64,000 nucleotides of DNA from Galaxea fascicularis (taxonomy: Eukaryota; Cnidaria; Anthozoa; Scleractinia; Euphylliidae). Position 1 is the stretch's first letter; each line of letters begins with the position of its first letter. A program made the position numbers and the translations under genes. Location of the stretch: assembly GCA_948470475.1 (NCBI GenBank), contig OX419341.1, positions 22,364,707 through 22,428,706 of the forward strand, read 5' to 3'. The notes beneath the pieces were generated by a model. That model was not told the DNA's origin. It made no database searches and worked only from the letters and a program-made list of their open reading frames with translations. Of this stretch, positions 41,920 through 56,000 are shown one piece after another.

Positions 41920-42625
41920 ATTGCACTCGCTCGCACACTCTTCCCACCATTGTATTCTTTCGTTTTCTAAGCACTTTCGTGTCTCTGCTATTCCCTCATA
42001 CGTTTAAAGGACGAGTCACGGAGAATGATCAGTATTGCATTCTCTGCTTGGAACTTCGCTCACTCTCTGGATTTGCACATTGCTATTGATATCTAATGGA
42101 CGGCGGATGATATCATTCTCACCACCCTTTGGAGAAGTATCTACGTATTCCACGAAAAGTAGTGATACTTGTTTTGTATTGCTTACCACCGTCTTTGGTC
42201 AGTTCCGTGTCCCTCTTGCAACCCCACTTTTCAGTGGTTCCTCACCGACGATTTTTTTTTTTTAACAGCCACTCTTGATTTGTTTTGTCAGCTGTTTCTT
42301 ATATGTGTACTTCGACGTAACTGACGCAATCGTCTGGCAATTCATTATGTCGCTTATTGAGCATACTGTATCCTCTAAACTTTTCAGTGTGTGATGCGTC
42401 GGCCATAAGGTGTTGAAGCCTCTTTGTAGTAGTGTAGTTGCCTTCTGAATCTTGGTGCACTTTCTGGGTTCACCGTTTTCGCGAACGCCGTCTCTTCATA
42501 GCCACCTTATCAAGGATCCTCTGAAAGGCAGAGGCCACAGGGAGAGTCTGCGTCCCCTCTGTTCTTACCAGATCAGGTTCCCTGTACCCTTACATCGATC
42601 TCAAACCCTATGCATCCCACATTGG

Positions 42626-45600
42626 CTATTTTAATTTCGCGGGAACTACCGTAAAGTCCACAGACTTCTGTATCGCAGCCGTGTTAGTTCCATGCTTAAG
42701 TTTACCGTTTTTCTTGATGGCGATGTAGAATTCGTGAGTGACATTCCCTGGGTTCTTGCCGCTGTACTTGTGAGAGGCAAACGTGTGGAAATAATTCGCA
42801 CCCAACTTTTCTTTGAACAGGCATTCGTCCGTAGGCTTGGCCTGTTAATGAAACAGCAAAAAAATGGTTTATTATTATCATCGTCATCGTCATCGTCATC
42901 GTCATCCTTATCGTCGTCGTTGTCTTCGTTGTCGTTGCCGTGGTTGTCGTGGTCGTTTTCAGTCACGCGCAAGTCACACAAGTTAAAAAAAAAATAAAAT
43001 CATCAATCATTGAATAGATTAAGTCAAGAAATTGAGATATTGTAGAAGAGTAACAAATAAACAAAATCCCAAAGTCTCAGGGCTGTGCGATATCCCGTAC
43101 TCGAGTTATCACTCAAAATCATGGAGTTTAGTATTGATGGGCCATGCTCTAGTCCATCTGAGGCGGCCCGAAACGGGTGAAAACATCTGGAATTTACTTT
43201 GGCTATCGCAAAGGCTTTCTTGTCTCTTTTGAGCTTGCAAACATTCACATAGACGCTTCTCTTGCGATGTTGTACACAAAAATTTGAAGTCTTGAATTTT
43301 TTTCAGGCTTCTTAACGCAATTGTAAAAATTGCGATCACAACTGCGACGATCATTCTTCATTTGATTATCAACAGAGTTGATAGTGTAAACTGACCACTG
43401 TACAGGGATTCTAAAAGCTGACGTTTCGAGCGTCAGCCCTTCGTCAGAGCAATGTTCGCTTTTGAGACCTCTGAAAAACGCGCTGAATCGATGTCTTCAT
43501 GTACGTGACATGCTTGTGATCAGACATCAAAATCCATACAAACGTCTCTAATTTTGAGGCTGTGTCCCCCAAAACCATGGGTCCGGCTAAATTTAGGCTA
43601 TGTCTACACTATAGCGGATAGCTCTTCGACCGGCACGAAAACGATATCGGATAGGGCTTTTGTTTACACATAAAACGCTGATTTCGGGGCGATTTCTGTA
43701 ACGGAGCGAAGCTGCGCCGCGTCGATCTTTAAAGTGAATCGTAACGACTTGTTCTAGTTCTCGGCCGTTTCTGTTCATACCAGGCCGTAGTATTTTATAT
43801 GTAGACATGATAAGCTATCCAGTATAGTGTAGACATAGCCTTAGAACATAAAAACAAAAAGAAAGTGAAGTTAACTTTTACATACCAGGACATGAGAGAT
43901 GCCCTCGTCATTCATACACAGGTACGAATTTGACACCACACCCTTAAATCGAACGATGCTTGGCCCCATTGATTCCATTTTGATCAGTGCTGCAATTGAA
44001 GGTAGACAAAATAATTAGTCATCAGTGAATGGCACAAGGCGTTTCAATCTATGAAAGGTTAACACAAGAAGTTGTAGAAATATAAACCTAGCAAAATAAA
44101 TTTCTCACTTATTGTTTTTTTTTTCGTTGAAAAATTGATCAGTCCTATTTTACCAGAAGCTCCGGTAGAAAAGGCAGCGAGATTTTTTGTAAATTATAAA
44201 TTAAAAAATACTAGTCATGCAGTGCTTTCGAGTGCTATACCTTGAAATATCCCACTCGTCACACGAGCTTTTAGGTGAGTGTGTATGCAAAGAAAATACA
44301 ATTGATGAGTGGGATACTCTATGGTATACAACGAGAAAGCCTTGCATAACTATTAACCATGTCATAGAAAATACATGGCATTACATACTGAGTCGATGCG
44401 GTGCACGATGGGGAGGGTTAGATGGAATACCGACGAATATACAACGGTTTTCTCACATTCTGATTGGCTGTATTTTCTATGGCGTGGTATAAAATTAATA
44501 TAAATGGCGAGCTGGACGTGGGGTCTATTCACCCAAGTTTTTCAGCTTTCTCGTCACATCATTATTTTCACCTTGATTATGCCATGAAAATAACTAACAA
44601 GTTTAAAAGGCCAAAAACCCCACGGCGTTTGTGTCGCTCTTAAATGAACATAGCTAGCAAAAGGGAAGGCAGAGAAGGGGAAGGGTGTTTGGAAGGGTGC
44701 GTGGAATAGATAGACGCCTCATTACGTCATGAAAAAGAAGTAAAAAAAAAAATGTTCAATGCAGAGAAGACATCAAGATTTTTTTGCTCATTTCCGATGC
44801 GGTTGTTCTCTTTTGTTCATAAACCGTCATAACCCCAAACTTTGTGTTCCTTGTTGCAATGACTCCGATTTGAGTACATTCTGTCTTTTGGGCATTGGTT
44901 GCTGTTCTTCTTCAAGTTTTAGATCCGGAATACGAACGTTTGCAAGTTTAAGTGGTATACACTATAGTTCAAGGAAAATTAAAGCAACTGTCAAGGTTTT
45001 TGGTATTTGTATTGACCCTACTTCTAGTTGTTTCACAGAATACGCCTTTAATTGACGAATGAACTTATGAAAATATCGGCTGTACGTAGGTGCACTTAGT
45101 TTGTTGATCAGTATCAAGTTGATGTCAGATATATTAAACCCTTGCTTTTTTTCCCACTAATCCATTTTAGACAATTGCGGCAGCTATTCGTCCCCGTTGA
45201 AATCGTAGTCTTTGGACTCCAGGCCCGCTAGGCAGAGCAGAGGAAACAGGCACTCAGTATGTGGAGAAATAATCAAATTTACCTCACGTCGCGTCAAACG
45301 AGGTCGCGTTTTCCGTGTGCACGCACGCAATGCTCTCCCGTTTTGTCGCGAGTGTTAAATTTAGAACATGGTTCGAGTGATTAATGGCCAATTTAGGGGG
45401 GTGCGAAATTATTGTCGGTCTGATTACTCTCCTACTGTGAATTAAATTAAGCGCGGAAATGAAGCCACACGAGGCAAGGAAAAGAGCTTAGTGAGATTTC
45501 GAACGCTTGTCGCTAATTTACGTGTGAGTCGAACGTCTCATGCACAACTATAACCGTAAAAATGCAAAGCCATATACTACTTTGACGCCAAACAGATCTC

Positions 45601-48600
45601 TCATAATCCGGCATAATACCTCGGATTATGTTGGAACCGAAAGGCCGAAGTGTTTTTAATGGTTATTACGAAAGTACGTTGTTCCTCCATACAGTCATGG
45701 ACACATTTTCTTTTAATTAATCAGTCGGCGAAGTTTATTATTGAATAGACACGCACACACACACACACACCAAAAGAAAAAAAAAATAATAGGAAGAAAT
45801 AAATAAAATAAAATAAAATCAGTAATAATGGCGGGTTTGTCCGCTTGACCAAATTGTTCGCCAGCAGTTGGTCATCGGATTGCCTTGCCTTGAAATCCGT
45901 AAAGGGCTATCAATAATTGATAATTGCAGTCACCTTCCGTCAAAGCTAAAACCACAGTGAAAAAACAATGATAGAGATATATATGAGATAAAAAAAATCC
46001 TAAAATGAACAAAAACCAGACAAATAGCAGGTTGGGACCGGTTATTTGTCTGCGTATGACTGCACCTGGTCCACCACACCGAGGAAACGACTTTTGTAAG
46101 TCGGTTAACCACTGCACAATTTCCCCTTTCTCTTTATTTGTCTTTGTGGTAACTGCAATCGAAGTTGAACCTCGTCGGACTGATCTGCGATGTAGTTTGA
46201 TTTCAGGTCACACGAACTTAACAAGGACAACCCTCTCGCAAGTGTTTGCGACAATACAAACACTCACTTTTCGAGGTTGCATGAGATCTATGCATCGGAT
46301 CCTCTTAACTCTCAGGTTGTAAACTCTTGAATTATCTGTTAACCCTTTAGACCCTAAGAGTGATCAGCATCAAATTTCTCCTTGTAATATCAAGAGTTTA
46401 TAAAACAGAGTGTTCACGAGAATTAAGGACAGGATCAAACAACACAATATTTGCTCAATATTAAAAAAAAAAATCTCCCTAGTACTTCTACACAAATTGT
46501 GTGGGAGCAACAAATAAGATTTTAAATTTTGATCGTGTGTTTAAAGAGTTGAGTATGGAGCCCAGCCTGTTCGCACTAGAGGCGGTCTACCTCGAGTTCG
46601 ACTCTGCATGGATACCTACGTGCTCCAGCAGATGAAGTATTCGTTTAATATTGATCGCTAAACGAAACGACTTTAGAAGAGAGAAGGTAACCCCCTCCCC
46701 CCATCTCTAAAACAATGGTTACAGATTGCCAACCGGCTCGTCAACACGAAATAATTCATAGGGCTTAATTCTATCTTTTTTTTTTCTTATTACCTCCATG
46801 TTTTGATGATCTGTATGTTTGAGTTGGGTTTAGTGTGAATGAGACATACAAGGATGACAACAAATAAACAGTTCAAAACGCTATGTTTTGACAAGATATA
46901 TGGAACGTATTTTTTTTCTTTTCTCGCTTTTAGTTAGAAAAGATATTAGAGGCTAATTATAAATGAAATATACAAGCTTGTAATATGTTGTACAAGCGTT
47001 GCTTGAATTAGATAAAGCCCAATATTGAAGAATCTTGGGCTTTGTAAAATATTACGTATTTTCGTGCATAAGTTATCATTATTTTTTCCTTTACCGGGGT
47101 CGATTTTGCTCAACGGAGTTCGTCATGGCTGATTTAAATTCGCATATCTTACGTTCTGTGCAGAGGTCTAAGAAGCGTCTAATCTTGTAGAGAGCAATTC
47201 GAAGGCTTGAACTTAGATGACTTTCCCCGGCTCATTTTGTTCAGTTTTAGTGATATTTGTTACCGCCCACAATGGCAACAATTTTCCACCTCTTCAGACA
47301 GTCTCGGGTAAGATTGCGCACACAAGTCCCGTACTAAAAATAGCACTCCATTACTGCCTTAGTTTGACGAGCACCGGCTTGTGCTGTGTCAATAGCATAC
47401 CAAGTGTCAAGACACATATCAATAATTTTCGTCTGTCAGTTGAATGAGCCTGGGGTCTCTTGCAAGCGTCACGCGATGGTGGAATGCCAGAATGTTTGAG
47501 AAAAAAAAAAAAAAAAAATGTCCATCATCGATTCTACAGCACACGAGCGTTGTGGTTACAGCTACCCGGGTCGTGTTTGGTTCTTGTCTGGAAAGTTGTA
47601 ATCCACTCCATAAGAGACTTGTACATCTCGAGTGGGTGTGATATAGTTTCGATTTCCTAATCGCAAATACTGTCGGCCGAAAAGCCATTCAAATAAATCT
47701 TATCTTAAGATGTGGCTAGCTATCAGGCGTCTCTGCAATGAATCCTAAGAGGCGTATTTTCTCTGATGAGGTCTAGACATTTATTTGAGTTGCTTTTCAA
47801 GTGCAGGGCATGCAATACTAAGCGCCTGAAACCCTTGTTATCGCGTAGGCGTAAGTTACTGTTTTGAGCGACTACCGAACGTAATATATTTCTCCGGCCT
47901 TTTGGCGCGCCTTAACAATTTTTCTGTCGCCCTGCATCCTGGTAGAGCATTTTCAAAATTCCCATTAATATATTTGTGGTTTCCTAATCCGTTTTTATCT
48001 TAAGCACATCAGTAAAACCACCAAGTTTCCTGTCACCACTTTCTTTCCGCTTTTTAGTTCCGGAAAACAATAAATGTGCATGGGATTTCTTGGGGTGGTT
48101 TACGCGAAAGACTTTCACCTCATGTGTTTGAAAGCCTATTTCCTCGGCAACCAGCTTATATAACCCAACTTGTATTGCTCTGTACTATTCTTGTGTTCCC
48201 CCACTTCCCTTTAACCACGGGAGGTCGGATTTTAAGTTATCAATGAAGCTCAAGCATATCCCACGGTCTCCGGAAATGGGTAAACAAATAGAGATTAATG
48301 AGGTTCACTGTTTGTTTGGCGCTAAGTTTACTTTGTGCTAACGCGCGCTTTCTAGTTCACGCGCCACTTCTTTCTCGAAGTCACGGAAAGAATGTTCCTC
48401 GTGATCGGGCGCTTCTTTTTTCATGCAACGCTCTCGATTCCCTGCGTTTTTAAATCTCGCGTTTTTATTGTTCACCTGAGAGCGTGAGCCATCAATTTCA
48501 CAGGCAATTAGTGTAAATTACCTACGGGACGTGTAATAGTTTAATTAGCCCAGTGTTCTTTTGAATGTGTGTTGCTTTAACTGCTCTTCAAATTGACTCT

Positions 48601-50060
48601 CTTGAAAATGAGCGCGTTAATGGAGACCATTTTTCATTTTTGCGGGACAATCGGACTCGTCCTTCGCGCTGCACGAATTGGCATTCGATCTGAACCCTTT
48701 TTCTCTCGCTTTGTGACACCGCGGAATAATCATGGCGAAATTAGCATGACATATTTCCAGGGTTTGTGTTTTTGTTGTGAAATGTTTGAATTATAGCAAG
48801 TTTTAGAATTAGCCTGAAGTTCTTGCGGTTCTGTTACCAATCCACCATCTTGTCGTGTCGTCCGTCAAATCCCTTACTTCATATGAGATGACTTATCTTG
48901 ATTTTTAGTCGCAAAGACTCCGCTCATTATCTCTGATTATACACTGACGTTATTACTAAGATGCGTTTACTTAAATGGAGCTTGCTCTATTGTCATGCTA
49001 ACAAGGTCTGTCTCTAAGGAAGTGGTCACCCGGTCGCTTGGAGTTGTCGGATTTACACCAGGACAGGTTACCTTTCTAAGGTTTCGTCAAAAACGTTTCT
49101 TGTCTTTTTGAAACAGCGTGCACACCACGTTTTCTAGATGAAGCGTGCGTCTCTCTTATCAGCGTGAAATATTGAGACGATTGATTAAGAATGTAATGAC
49201 GCAGTTATAAAATCGATGGCGCGTAGCACGTTTCTTTCAATAACTTGCCAACCGTTTAATGAAACCAAATTTACTCTGAACAAACGTCAACTACTTCGCG
49301 ATGTTAAGAGTAGTCTGGCAGTGCGTGGGGTTTGTTTGCCAGCATCAAACCTAGTGCGCAATATGTTGTGCTTTCTCAAGGCTCGCCGTCGAACACGGAG
49401 CCTCGGAATGGAAATGTCAGTGTCCGTACGTAGGTTAATTTGCATGGCAATCAACCAAAACCAAAACATTGTCTCACAGTGAAATAAACGATCACTCCAA
49501 GTTTCCACTTAATGATCAACCGCTCGTACTTACTGTCTCGACCGTGAAAGCTCCTTGTTCCTCTCAGTTTTCCCGTGTTGGTAATTTTAAGGAAGAATCC
49601 ATTCTTGTTGTACAGCCGAACTGTTCTCGTGTTTGTAGGTGTTCCAGTCAGTATGTTCATTTTGTTCAAATTCATGGCTTGATCCAAGTGAACGTTTGTT
49701 GGTTCGGGCGTTCGCGGGAAATCTACTTTGCTAACGATTATTCTTGACGGCAGAGCCACCGAAGAGCAGAACAGAAGACAAACGACGATGATCCAACTTA
49801 CCTGCAGGTTAAAAAAGGAAAGACAAAAGCATATTATAACTTGTTAATAATTTAAGCAAACTGGCCAGTAAAAATCAGTAACCTCGTGAGAAAATAAAGT
49901 ATTAAAAAAATAGAGATAAAAATGCAATGAGAAAAAAAAAAAAAAGTAATGAAATCGTTTTTTAGTTGATTTGTTGTCAGAATTCATAGGAATTTATCGT
50001 GCACCTCTCAAAAATTTGGCCTTAAAAAAGAAAACTCACCACTCTCAAACCCGTCTCCAT
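42626..50060 (-). CDS. Secreted fibroblast growth factor, 4 exons
   Basis: Exons, high to low: 50060-50040, 49801-49534, 43989-43886, 42841-42626 (TAG). Phases 0, 1 and 0 agree and give 202 residues, a normal FGF length. The first seven codons are alone in exon 1; exon 2 continues a signal peptide (WIIVVCLLFCSSVA) with likely cleavage near residue 24. The beta-trefoil core is visible: TVRLYNKNGFFLKITNTGKL, then IVRFKGVVSNSYLCMNDEG, then TDECLFKEKLGANYFHTFAS and EFYIAIKKNGKLKHGT, matching the FGF patterns 'rLY.rtGy.L.I...G', 'i.Gv.S..YLamn..G', 'C.F.E.l....y..y.S' and 'yval.k.Gk.k.G'. One N-glycosylation site (NVT, about residue 164) is present. FGFs signal through receptor tyrosine kinases in patterning. 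The subfamily cannot be assigned by eye. The gene converges on CLN3 with 3 kb between stops. Confidence 0.92.
42875..42958 (+). repeat. ATCGTC/GTC microsatellite next to FGF exon 4
   Basis: ATCGTC units decay into GTC/GTT. It lies about 35 bases upstream of the FGF exon 4 acceptor (42842). The Asp-rich ORF read through it is an artefact. Confidence 0.85.
43270..43370 (+). repeat. SINE tail fragment, same family as 35.7 kb
   Basis: Contains TTTTTTTCAGGCTTCTTAAC and TTGCGATCACAACTGCGA, matching the tail of the 35.7-kb SINE. The tRNA-like head is missing. It is adjacent to the solo hammerhead at 43.4 kb. Confidence 0.6.
43417..43450 (-). ncRNA. Second PLE hammerhead core (solo copy)
   Basis: Minus strand reads GCT, CTGACGA, stem II GGGC/GCTC with a TGAC loop, GAAA, ACGTC, AGC. 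The core bases are intact, with one G-T wobble in stem II. Downstream on this strand (towards 43375) it continues with the same terminal sequence as the 59-kb copy, but no PLE coding remains. It lies in FGF intron 2-3 territory on the gene's own sense strand. Confidence 0.65.
43595..43841. mobile_element. MITE with TTA-type target duplication
   Basis: AGGCTATGTCTACACTATA and TATAGTGTAGACATAGCCT are perfect inverted ends, flanked by TTA on both sides. No transposase. In FGF intron 3, 45 bases from exon 3. Confidence 0.8.
45751..45771 (+). repeat. CA microsatellite
   Basis: About nine CA units in FGF intron 2. A similar CA run is at 34988-35006 in CLN3 intron 12. Confidence 0.85.
46336..46550 (+). 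repeat. Dispersed repeat, copy 2
   Basis: Same family as 7611-7832. Both begin GTTAAYCCTTTARACCCTAA. Lies in FGF intron 2. Confidence 0.65.
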
Positions 50061-53000
50061 TGCGTAGACCGTGTTCGTTTAGTCGCCTCGCAAAATGTAA
50101 CCGCAATTTACGCCGATTAGATGTCATTATTGTTCTACGACATTTCCTCTGTGTGGTCCACGTTAGCAGCTTGAAATAACCGCCTCATTATATTTGGTTT
50201 ACAGTGCTGGTTTATTGTTCACCACGATGTGAAGTGAAATCTTTGTCGCTTGCGCGCGCGCGCCACTTCAACCGACCAGGGACGATATTGTTGGCTGTAA
50301 TTGCTTTGCGGCTGGGAAAAATGTATTCTAAATACCGCTACTGTCTTTGATGACATCTCTGGGACGAGCCCTTTTATTACTATGCAATCACATTTCCTAT
50401 ATTGCGTTATCTGGGGCAAAAGTCGCACAAAGCGAAATATCTGGAACCACTATGAGATGCCTGAGTCGAGCTGGGTGGACAGATGATGGGCTTTGCTTCT
50501 TAGAGATGCCTAGAAATCTTTTCTCGCCTAAAAAAGAGTGTAACCGTTTGACATAGTTGAAATTCTTTACTTGTCTTTAATGCTCTTTTTCGGCAAATTA
50601 ACAAAGGCACGGTAAGTCACTGAAAAAACATCATGAAAGCGGCTGGGACAATTTCCGCGGGTACTAAGGGGGGCTCTTTCGAGATGTACACATTAAAATG
50701 TTATTTCGAATTTCTGTTTGAGGTCGGGTGTTAATGGCCGAGTTCTGTTCATTTGTAAAGTACACAAGTGCTATCTCGGTCCGGCGGACAGTACCGACCT
50801 GCCAAAGAACACCGACTGGCACTTATGGAAACAAAAAGAGTGAATTATATCTATTCATGCAGGCTTGTATGCTTGTGAATCGTTTTCTCTCGTTCTATCA
50901 TTCATCTGGTCGGCTCTATTTTGCACTCAGCTGTCGTCCTTTATACTTGACTCAGTGCAAAACGTTGAGAGAGCCTTCGATTGCAGTCAATTTTCCACTT
51001 CCGGTCCGTGCTGATCTTGATGTGGGCGTCTTTATAAATTTCAGCCCATCCTACTTAAAGATACTCAATTGTAAGGGTCAGGACACATTTCGCTTGGAGG
51101 CTAGACTGTGATTATTTCATGATTGCATGCAACCTTACTCAGTTCTCTTTTGATCTGCCATTTATGCTCTGCACAGGAAAGGGGGCATTTCGAGTGCGGT
51201 CTAACTCCACTGCGCGAATCTCTTGATCCAGAAATTATTAAAAAAATGTTTGTGTCTGCCCCAGCGTTAGTGATTGTCCTCTTTAGACATGTTAAAAATA
51301 TTGAACATGTAAATAGCCGTAGTTGCCATGACAGCCGATTCGCTTCACGTTATTCTTTGATATTATCACTGAATTTGTCGACTTGCGTCGGTGCGAATTG
51401 GCATGTTTGGAGGACGGGACAATGGAATGCGTTACGAGCGTTTTGAAAATGTCTCACAGGTTATGAAGATGGTAACCTGATTCGAGCTTCCTCGAGCGCG
51501 GTTTGTCTGTGTAGCACGTAGACGATGCAAACTGACGCTATAACAGTTACTTTTTAGAACTTTTAAGTTAAAATCCACCAACACAGATCTGCACTGAGTT
51601 GTCTTACCATGAAACAGCTGTACCTGTACAAAACACATTCCAAGTAAAATAGAAAACAAATATGCAACCCTCCAACAGCATTTCTCAGCCGCTCTGAAAA
51701 GTCACGCTTCCATTGCAAATCACACAAATCAGGGAAAAGTATTCTCGGAAGACAAAAGGGAACTTGATCGATCAACCAACATTTCTCCCCCCTTGTTCAC
51801 GCCCAAAGATCAAATTTATCGATATATTTGTGTTTCTTTGGCATGTCGTCCTGCCAGACACACTCGGTTTAAATTGTAGAGAATAATGACATTGAAAGCT
51901 TTTATAGCGAAAGCTCTGCACTGTTTGTTCTAAGTGTTGTTTTTCTTTTCGTTGAGTTTTCAGTTTTTACTGGTCAGTCTGTTCGTAAGTCAATGTTTCC
52001 CCTCGCCCCTTAGGTTGCTAGGTGAGACTACTTTAATTGTTTGCTTGTTGTCAGCTTCATGAGCCCTTTGCAAACTGCACGTTTTGCCAGTTTTTGCGGT
52101 AATCAAATTATGTGAAGGAAACCACTCCAAAAAGTAGAAAGAAACAGAAATACGCAATCGATAATTAAGCATTGCAGGCTCTTCAAATTGACTTCAGTCT
52201 TCTTAAAACTGTTTAAATAAAAAGAGGAATTTTCTAATGCAGAAGGATTTCCGTACAGCTTCAAGCATTAATTCTTACTGAAACTCTATTTATACTTCTT
52301 GTTGTTGTTGTTTTAATATGGTTGGTATCACTCTTGTGACAGGTATAACAGGACAAACACCAAGGCATCTTTAAAGCAAAAAATTGCTGTTCACGAAAAA
52401 AAAACAAAACAGTAGCGTATCACATTACAACCGCACATACAAATTGTTTTTAAGTCACCAATAAACTTGAACTTGAAACTTAAACAAGTCTTTGTCAGCT
52501 CCGCTTCGCTTTTGGCTTACTGATTACGACTATGAATTAGCAAAGAAACGATTCTTCCAGCCACAATTTACTTCAAACCAGGTTGCTGTCAGGAGCAAAT
52601 ACACCTTTCAATTTCCTTGCGTATTTGATGGCATGACGATCCGCTTCTGTTCAAAGCAGGAAGTAATCACTTGATGGCAAATAGTGCCTCTTTGTAACGC
52701 AAAATCATGACAGATGGTTTTACTATCAGCTCAAATTTTTAAATGGCAAATTAAAATTTAAAAACAACATTTACCTCTCTGAAGCATCTTCCCTGATTAT
52801 AAAAATTATAAAATTCATATTATAAAATTCATTTAAGTCCGCGGTTCGGCTTCAATTTTTGAGGGGAATTTTATAGGCTGTGCTTTGGAAACCGAAGGCC
52901 ACCGGAACGCAAAACTGTCTTTACTTTTATGACCTTTATGACCTCTTTCGTGACCACCGATTAATCACGAGGATTCTCTCTCAAAACATTAAACAGTGAA

Positions 53001-56000
53001 ATGAAACCAAGAGGTTGGCAGTATCTCGCGCATATGACGTAACTCAAAATGGCGACGAAATGGTGCTGCTTTCCAACGAACACACCTGGAATACGGACGC
53101 CCACGAAATCAGAGGAAGCCCAAGAGATTTCAAACCGTTCTCCTGCGTCGAACGCAGGTTGGTCCTTCACTTCAAGACGAAACTCAGTGCACTTTACGTT
53201 GCAAAGCCAAGCAAGACTGTCGTGACTCGACTAGTTTTGTACATGGTATCTGTAGTGAGCTACCTTTTTACCTTTTAACTTTTGAAAGCTTAAATGTCTA
53301 TAAGCAACGAAAACAAAATTAACGCTTTGGAAGAGTACCCTCCCATGTGATGCAGTAATTGTTAATTCTTAGTTTGGTTATGACATTTGTTTCAATCTCT
53401 TCGGTGTTCTCTGTAAATTTTACTCAGTAAAAATTTTACTCTGTAAAGTCTACAGAATCCTTACCCTCTCAAGCATCGTCCCGAATGAGACTTGAGTCCC
53501 TTTCAGTTTCTTTCCGTCCGTCCCTGGTTAGGTCTTTCGTCATGTAAAGATTATCATCGCTGAAGAATAATTCAACGAAATAACATTAGCATAATCTATC
53601 CGATATGTACTCCCCGCCATTAACCCCCATCATATGTCTATAGCTCGCTGTTAAAAGTGTTAGAGCTATAACTCGCTTTATTTGCGGTTTTGCATATTAC
53701 AGCACCTCGCACATTTACAAGAATTCAGTAATATATAGAGCTTCCATCTGTCGAGGGCAAGTTAATTATATAAAAGCATGTCTTTCTAGCACAAGGAGGG
53801 GTTGTCCAAATCATTTATCAAGTCCAAATGTGCTAATTAGGTGACGCTGTGCTTCTTTAGAGAAAAGATTTACGGAAACATTGCGAAAAAATAAAGGCCG
53901 GCATAAGAAATGCGAACCGGAAATGTTCTTTAATACCCTTTATCACCTCTCTTAAGAACACACAAAAACATGGTTTTGCACTTCGAGTATCCAGACTCAA
54001 AAGTCTGCCGCCAAACGTCGGCGTCTTTGACGAAAAAAGATCGAATTGTTTCTCTGTCTTGTTTTGCCCACGTTAATGCATACAATGCATTTTGACCTTA
54101 AAATGCCTTCTTAACACGTCATTGAATCAGTGCTTTATTTTCTCACCGAATACTTTCGGCGCATGTGCATAGCCCGTTGTGTCGGCGCTCCAGTATCGAT
54201 ATCTTACAAATTCGTTGATGGTAGCGAAGGGTTTGCACAATTCCTTTAAAATTGTTGAAACAGTTTTAGTATTTGATTCGAGTAGCGTTTGAAATCTCGA
54301 TGCATCTATTGAAGTGTCTCGTATTCGGCTAAAAAGCGCGTGGCTGAATCATATTTAGCAATTTTGTCCTGTAACGTACTTCGGCGGGTAAAGCGGTGTA
54401 CTTATATTGATACACCATCTAAAAGTCTCTGCTAATATTCAAACTGATTCTTTCCCACAACACTGAACATGCGTGCCCAAGTTGCATTACTTTTTGACTT
54501 GTTTTAAAGGGACAGCTGATGGTAGATCACGAAGAGCTAAGTATTGGCAATTGGATTTCGAGCTAGAGCTTTTTATCACATGATAGTTAAGAAGAGCCGC
54601 CTTATTGAACTGGCATCCTGCTTGGAGTTCGACGGAGCAGTTTTAGCATAGTTTTGAGTGGTATTTTACTAGCAGAACTGACTAGTTTTTCCTGGCTTTT
54701 ATTTTTAATGAGTCTGCAAAAAGATCAAAGCCGAAGGTGTGCCCATCTGATAGTTTATCAACTTCACATCGCACGCGCATTTGTTGAAGATGCAACAGAA
54801 CCTCTTTACCCATCCTACTTGTATAACCCCCTTTTTTATTGGCGTGAGTATTCTATAAATAATAATATTTCTAGTCTTGAATGCTTCCCATAGGATGATG
54901 TCTATTTTGCATTACGGACGCAGTGTACACATCATGCATGTGTAAGCCGTTTGAGAAACTTTCCGCGAATGTATTAGGAGATCGTTGAGCATCCATTTGA
55001 AAGCATGTAAAAAACTTAGTAGAAAAAAGTGTCGGTTTAAAGTTACATTCTAAAACGTTTAAAATGAGACAATGGGCCACTGGGATCAAGTTCATTTGCC
55101 AGCGATAATCCAGTCTCTTTTCGGATCTTCCATAGGAGATCTGGAACGTCATCTCAAAACGATTAAATCTTGAGGCTTGGAAAATTGGAAGATCGATAGC
55201 TGAAAATTTCATTTAATATCCCACAGAAAGGTTTCTGTGAAACATAGATCCTTTTACATGGGGAGGGCAGGCTTTACTTTTAAATACTGTTGAATCAACA
55301 AAATATGTCAATAACTCTAGAAAGCTTGAGTTGGGCCGAAAGGTTTATATTGCAATTTCGTGTTCGGTTTTGTCTGTTCGGGGTGTTTAAATTCCCCGTC
55401 CTAACAAAAATGAAATAAAACTAAACGATAAAGAAAATAAAACAAGCCTTTAGGAACCTACCATTCACTGGAGAAATCATTCAGTTACCAGGCCAAAGAT
55501 CTTTTTTTCGAGGAGAGAACTTAACGGCGTTAAACAAGCTTTGCAGCTCAACGACACCCAAATTGCGACCTTGCTTCTAGAAAGTACGGTGCCAGCCTGC
55601 TAGGCTTCAGAAAAGGAAGGCTAATTGTTATGTCGGTGTCTTTGGTTCTTTCACATATTGGGAACGTTCCAATTTTGCCAAATGAAAGGGTAAGGTTCCA
55701 AGCGTCGGTAACTATTGTCTAACAAACAAACTACCTAGTGTCTCCGGAACTTTGAGTCACGTCAAAACCTCTTTACCAAACTTCCGACAATACCTATTTT
55801 CCCCCCATGTATATCCTGAATCTCCGTGGGAATGCTACGGTTTTAAACCGGCTCCGGCTGTTTAATCCGAGTCACCTGTAACTCTAACTTGGGATATGGG
55901 CCCCGTGCTGGTTATCCCTCTAATCCGCCGTCGGTGACCTATAATTCACCGCAACACAACTTAGTTTCTTTGAATGAGAGAAAGGCTGTTTACAAAAGAG

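Larger units (their letters stand above)
39603..42625. other. Convergent spacer between CLN3 and FGF
   Basis: Contains two AATAAA signals for CLN3, a G run near 41131-41150 and the MITE at 41537-41919. No further gene is seen. Confidence 0.5.

Noticed and set aside
42646..42981. Asp-rich minus-strand open frame
   Set aside because: Translation of an ATCGTC microsatellite in the wrong frame of FGF exon 4.
50728..51111. 127-codon plus-strand open frame upstream of FGF
   Set aside because: Not similar to anything I know; composition like noncoding flank.
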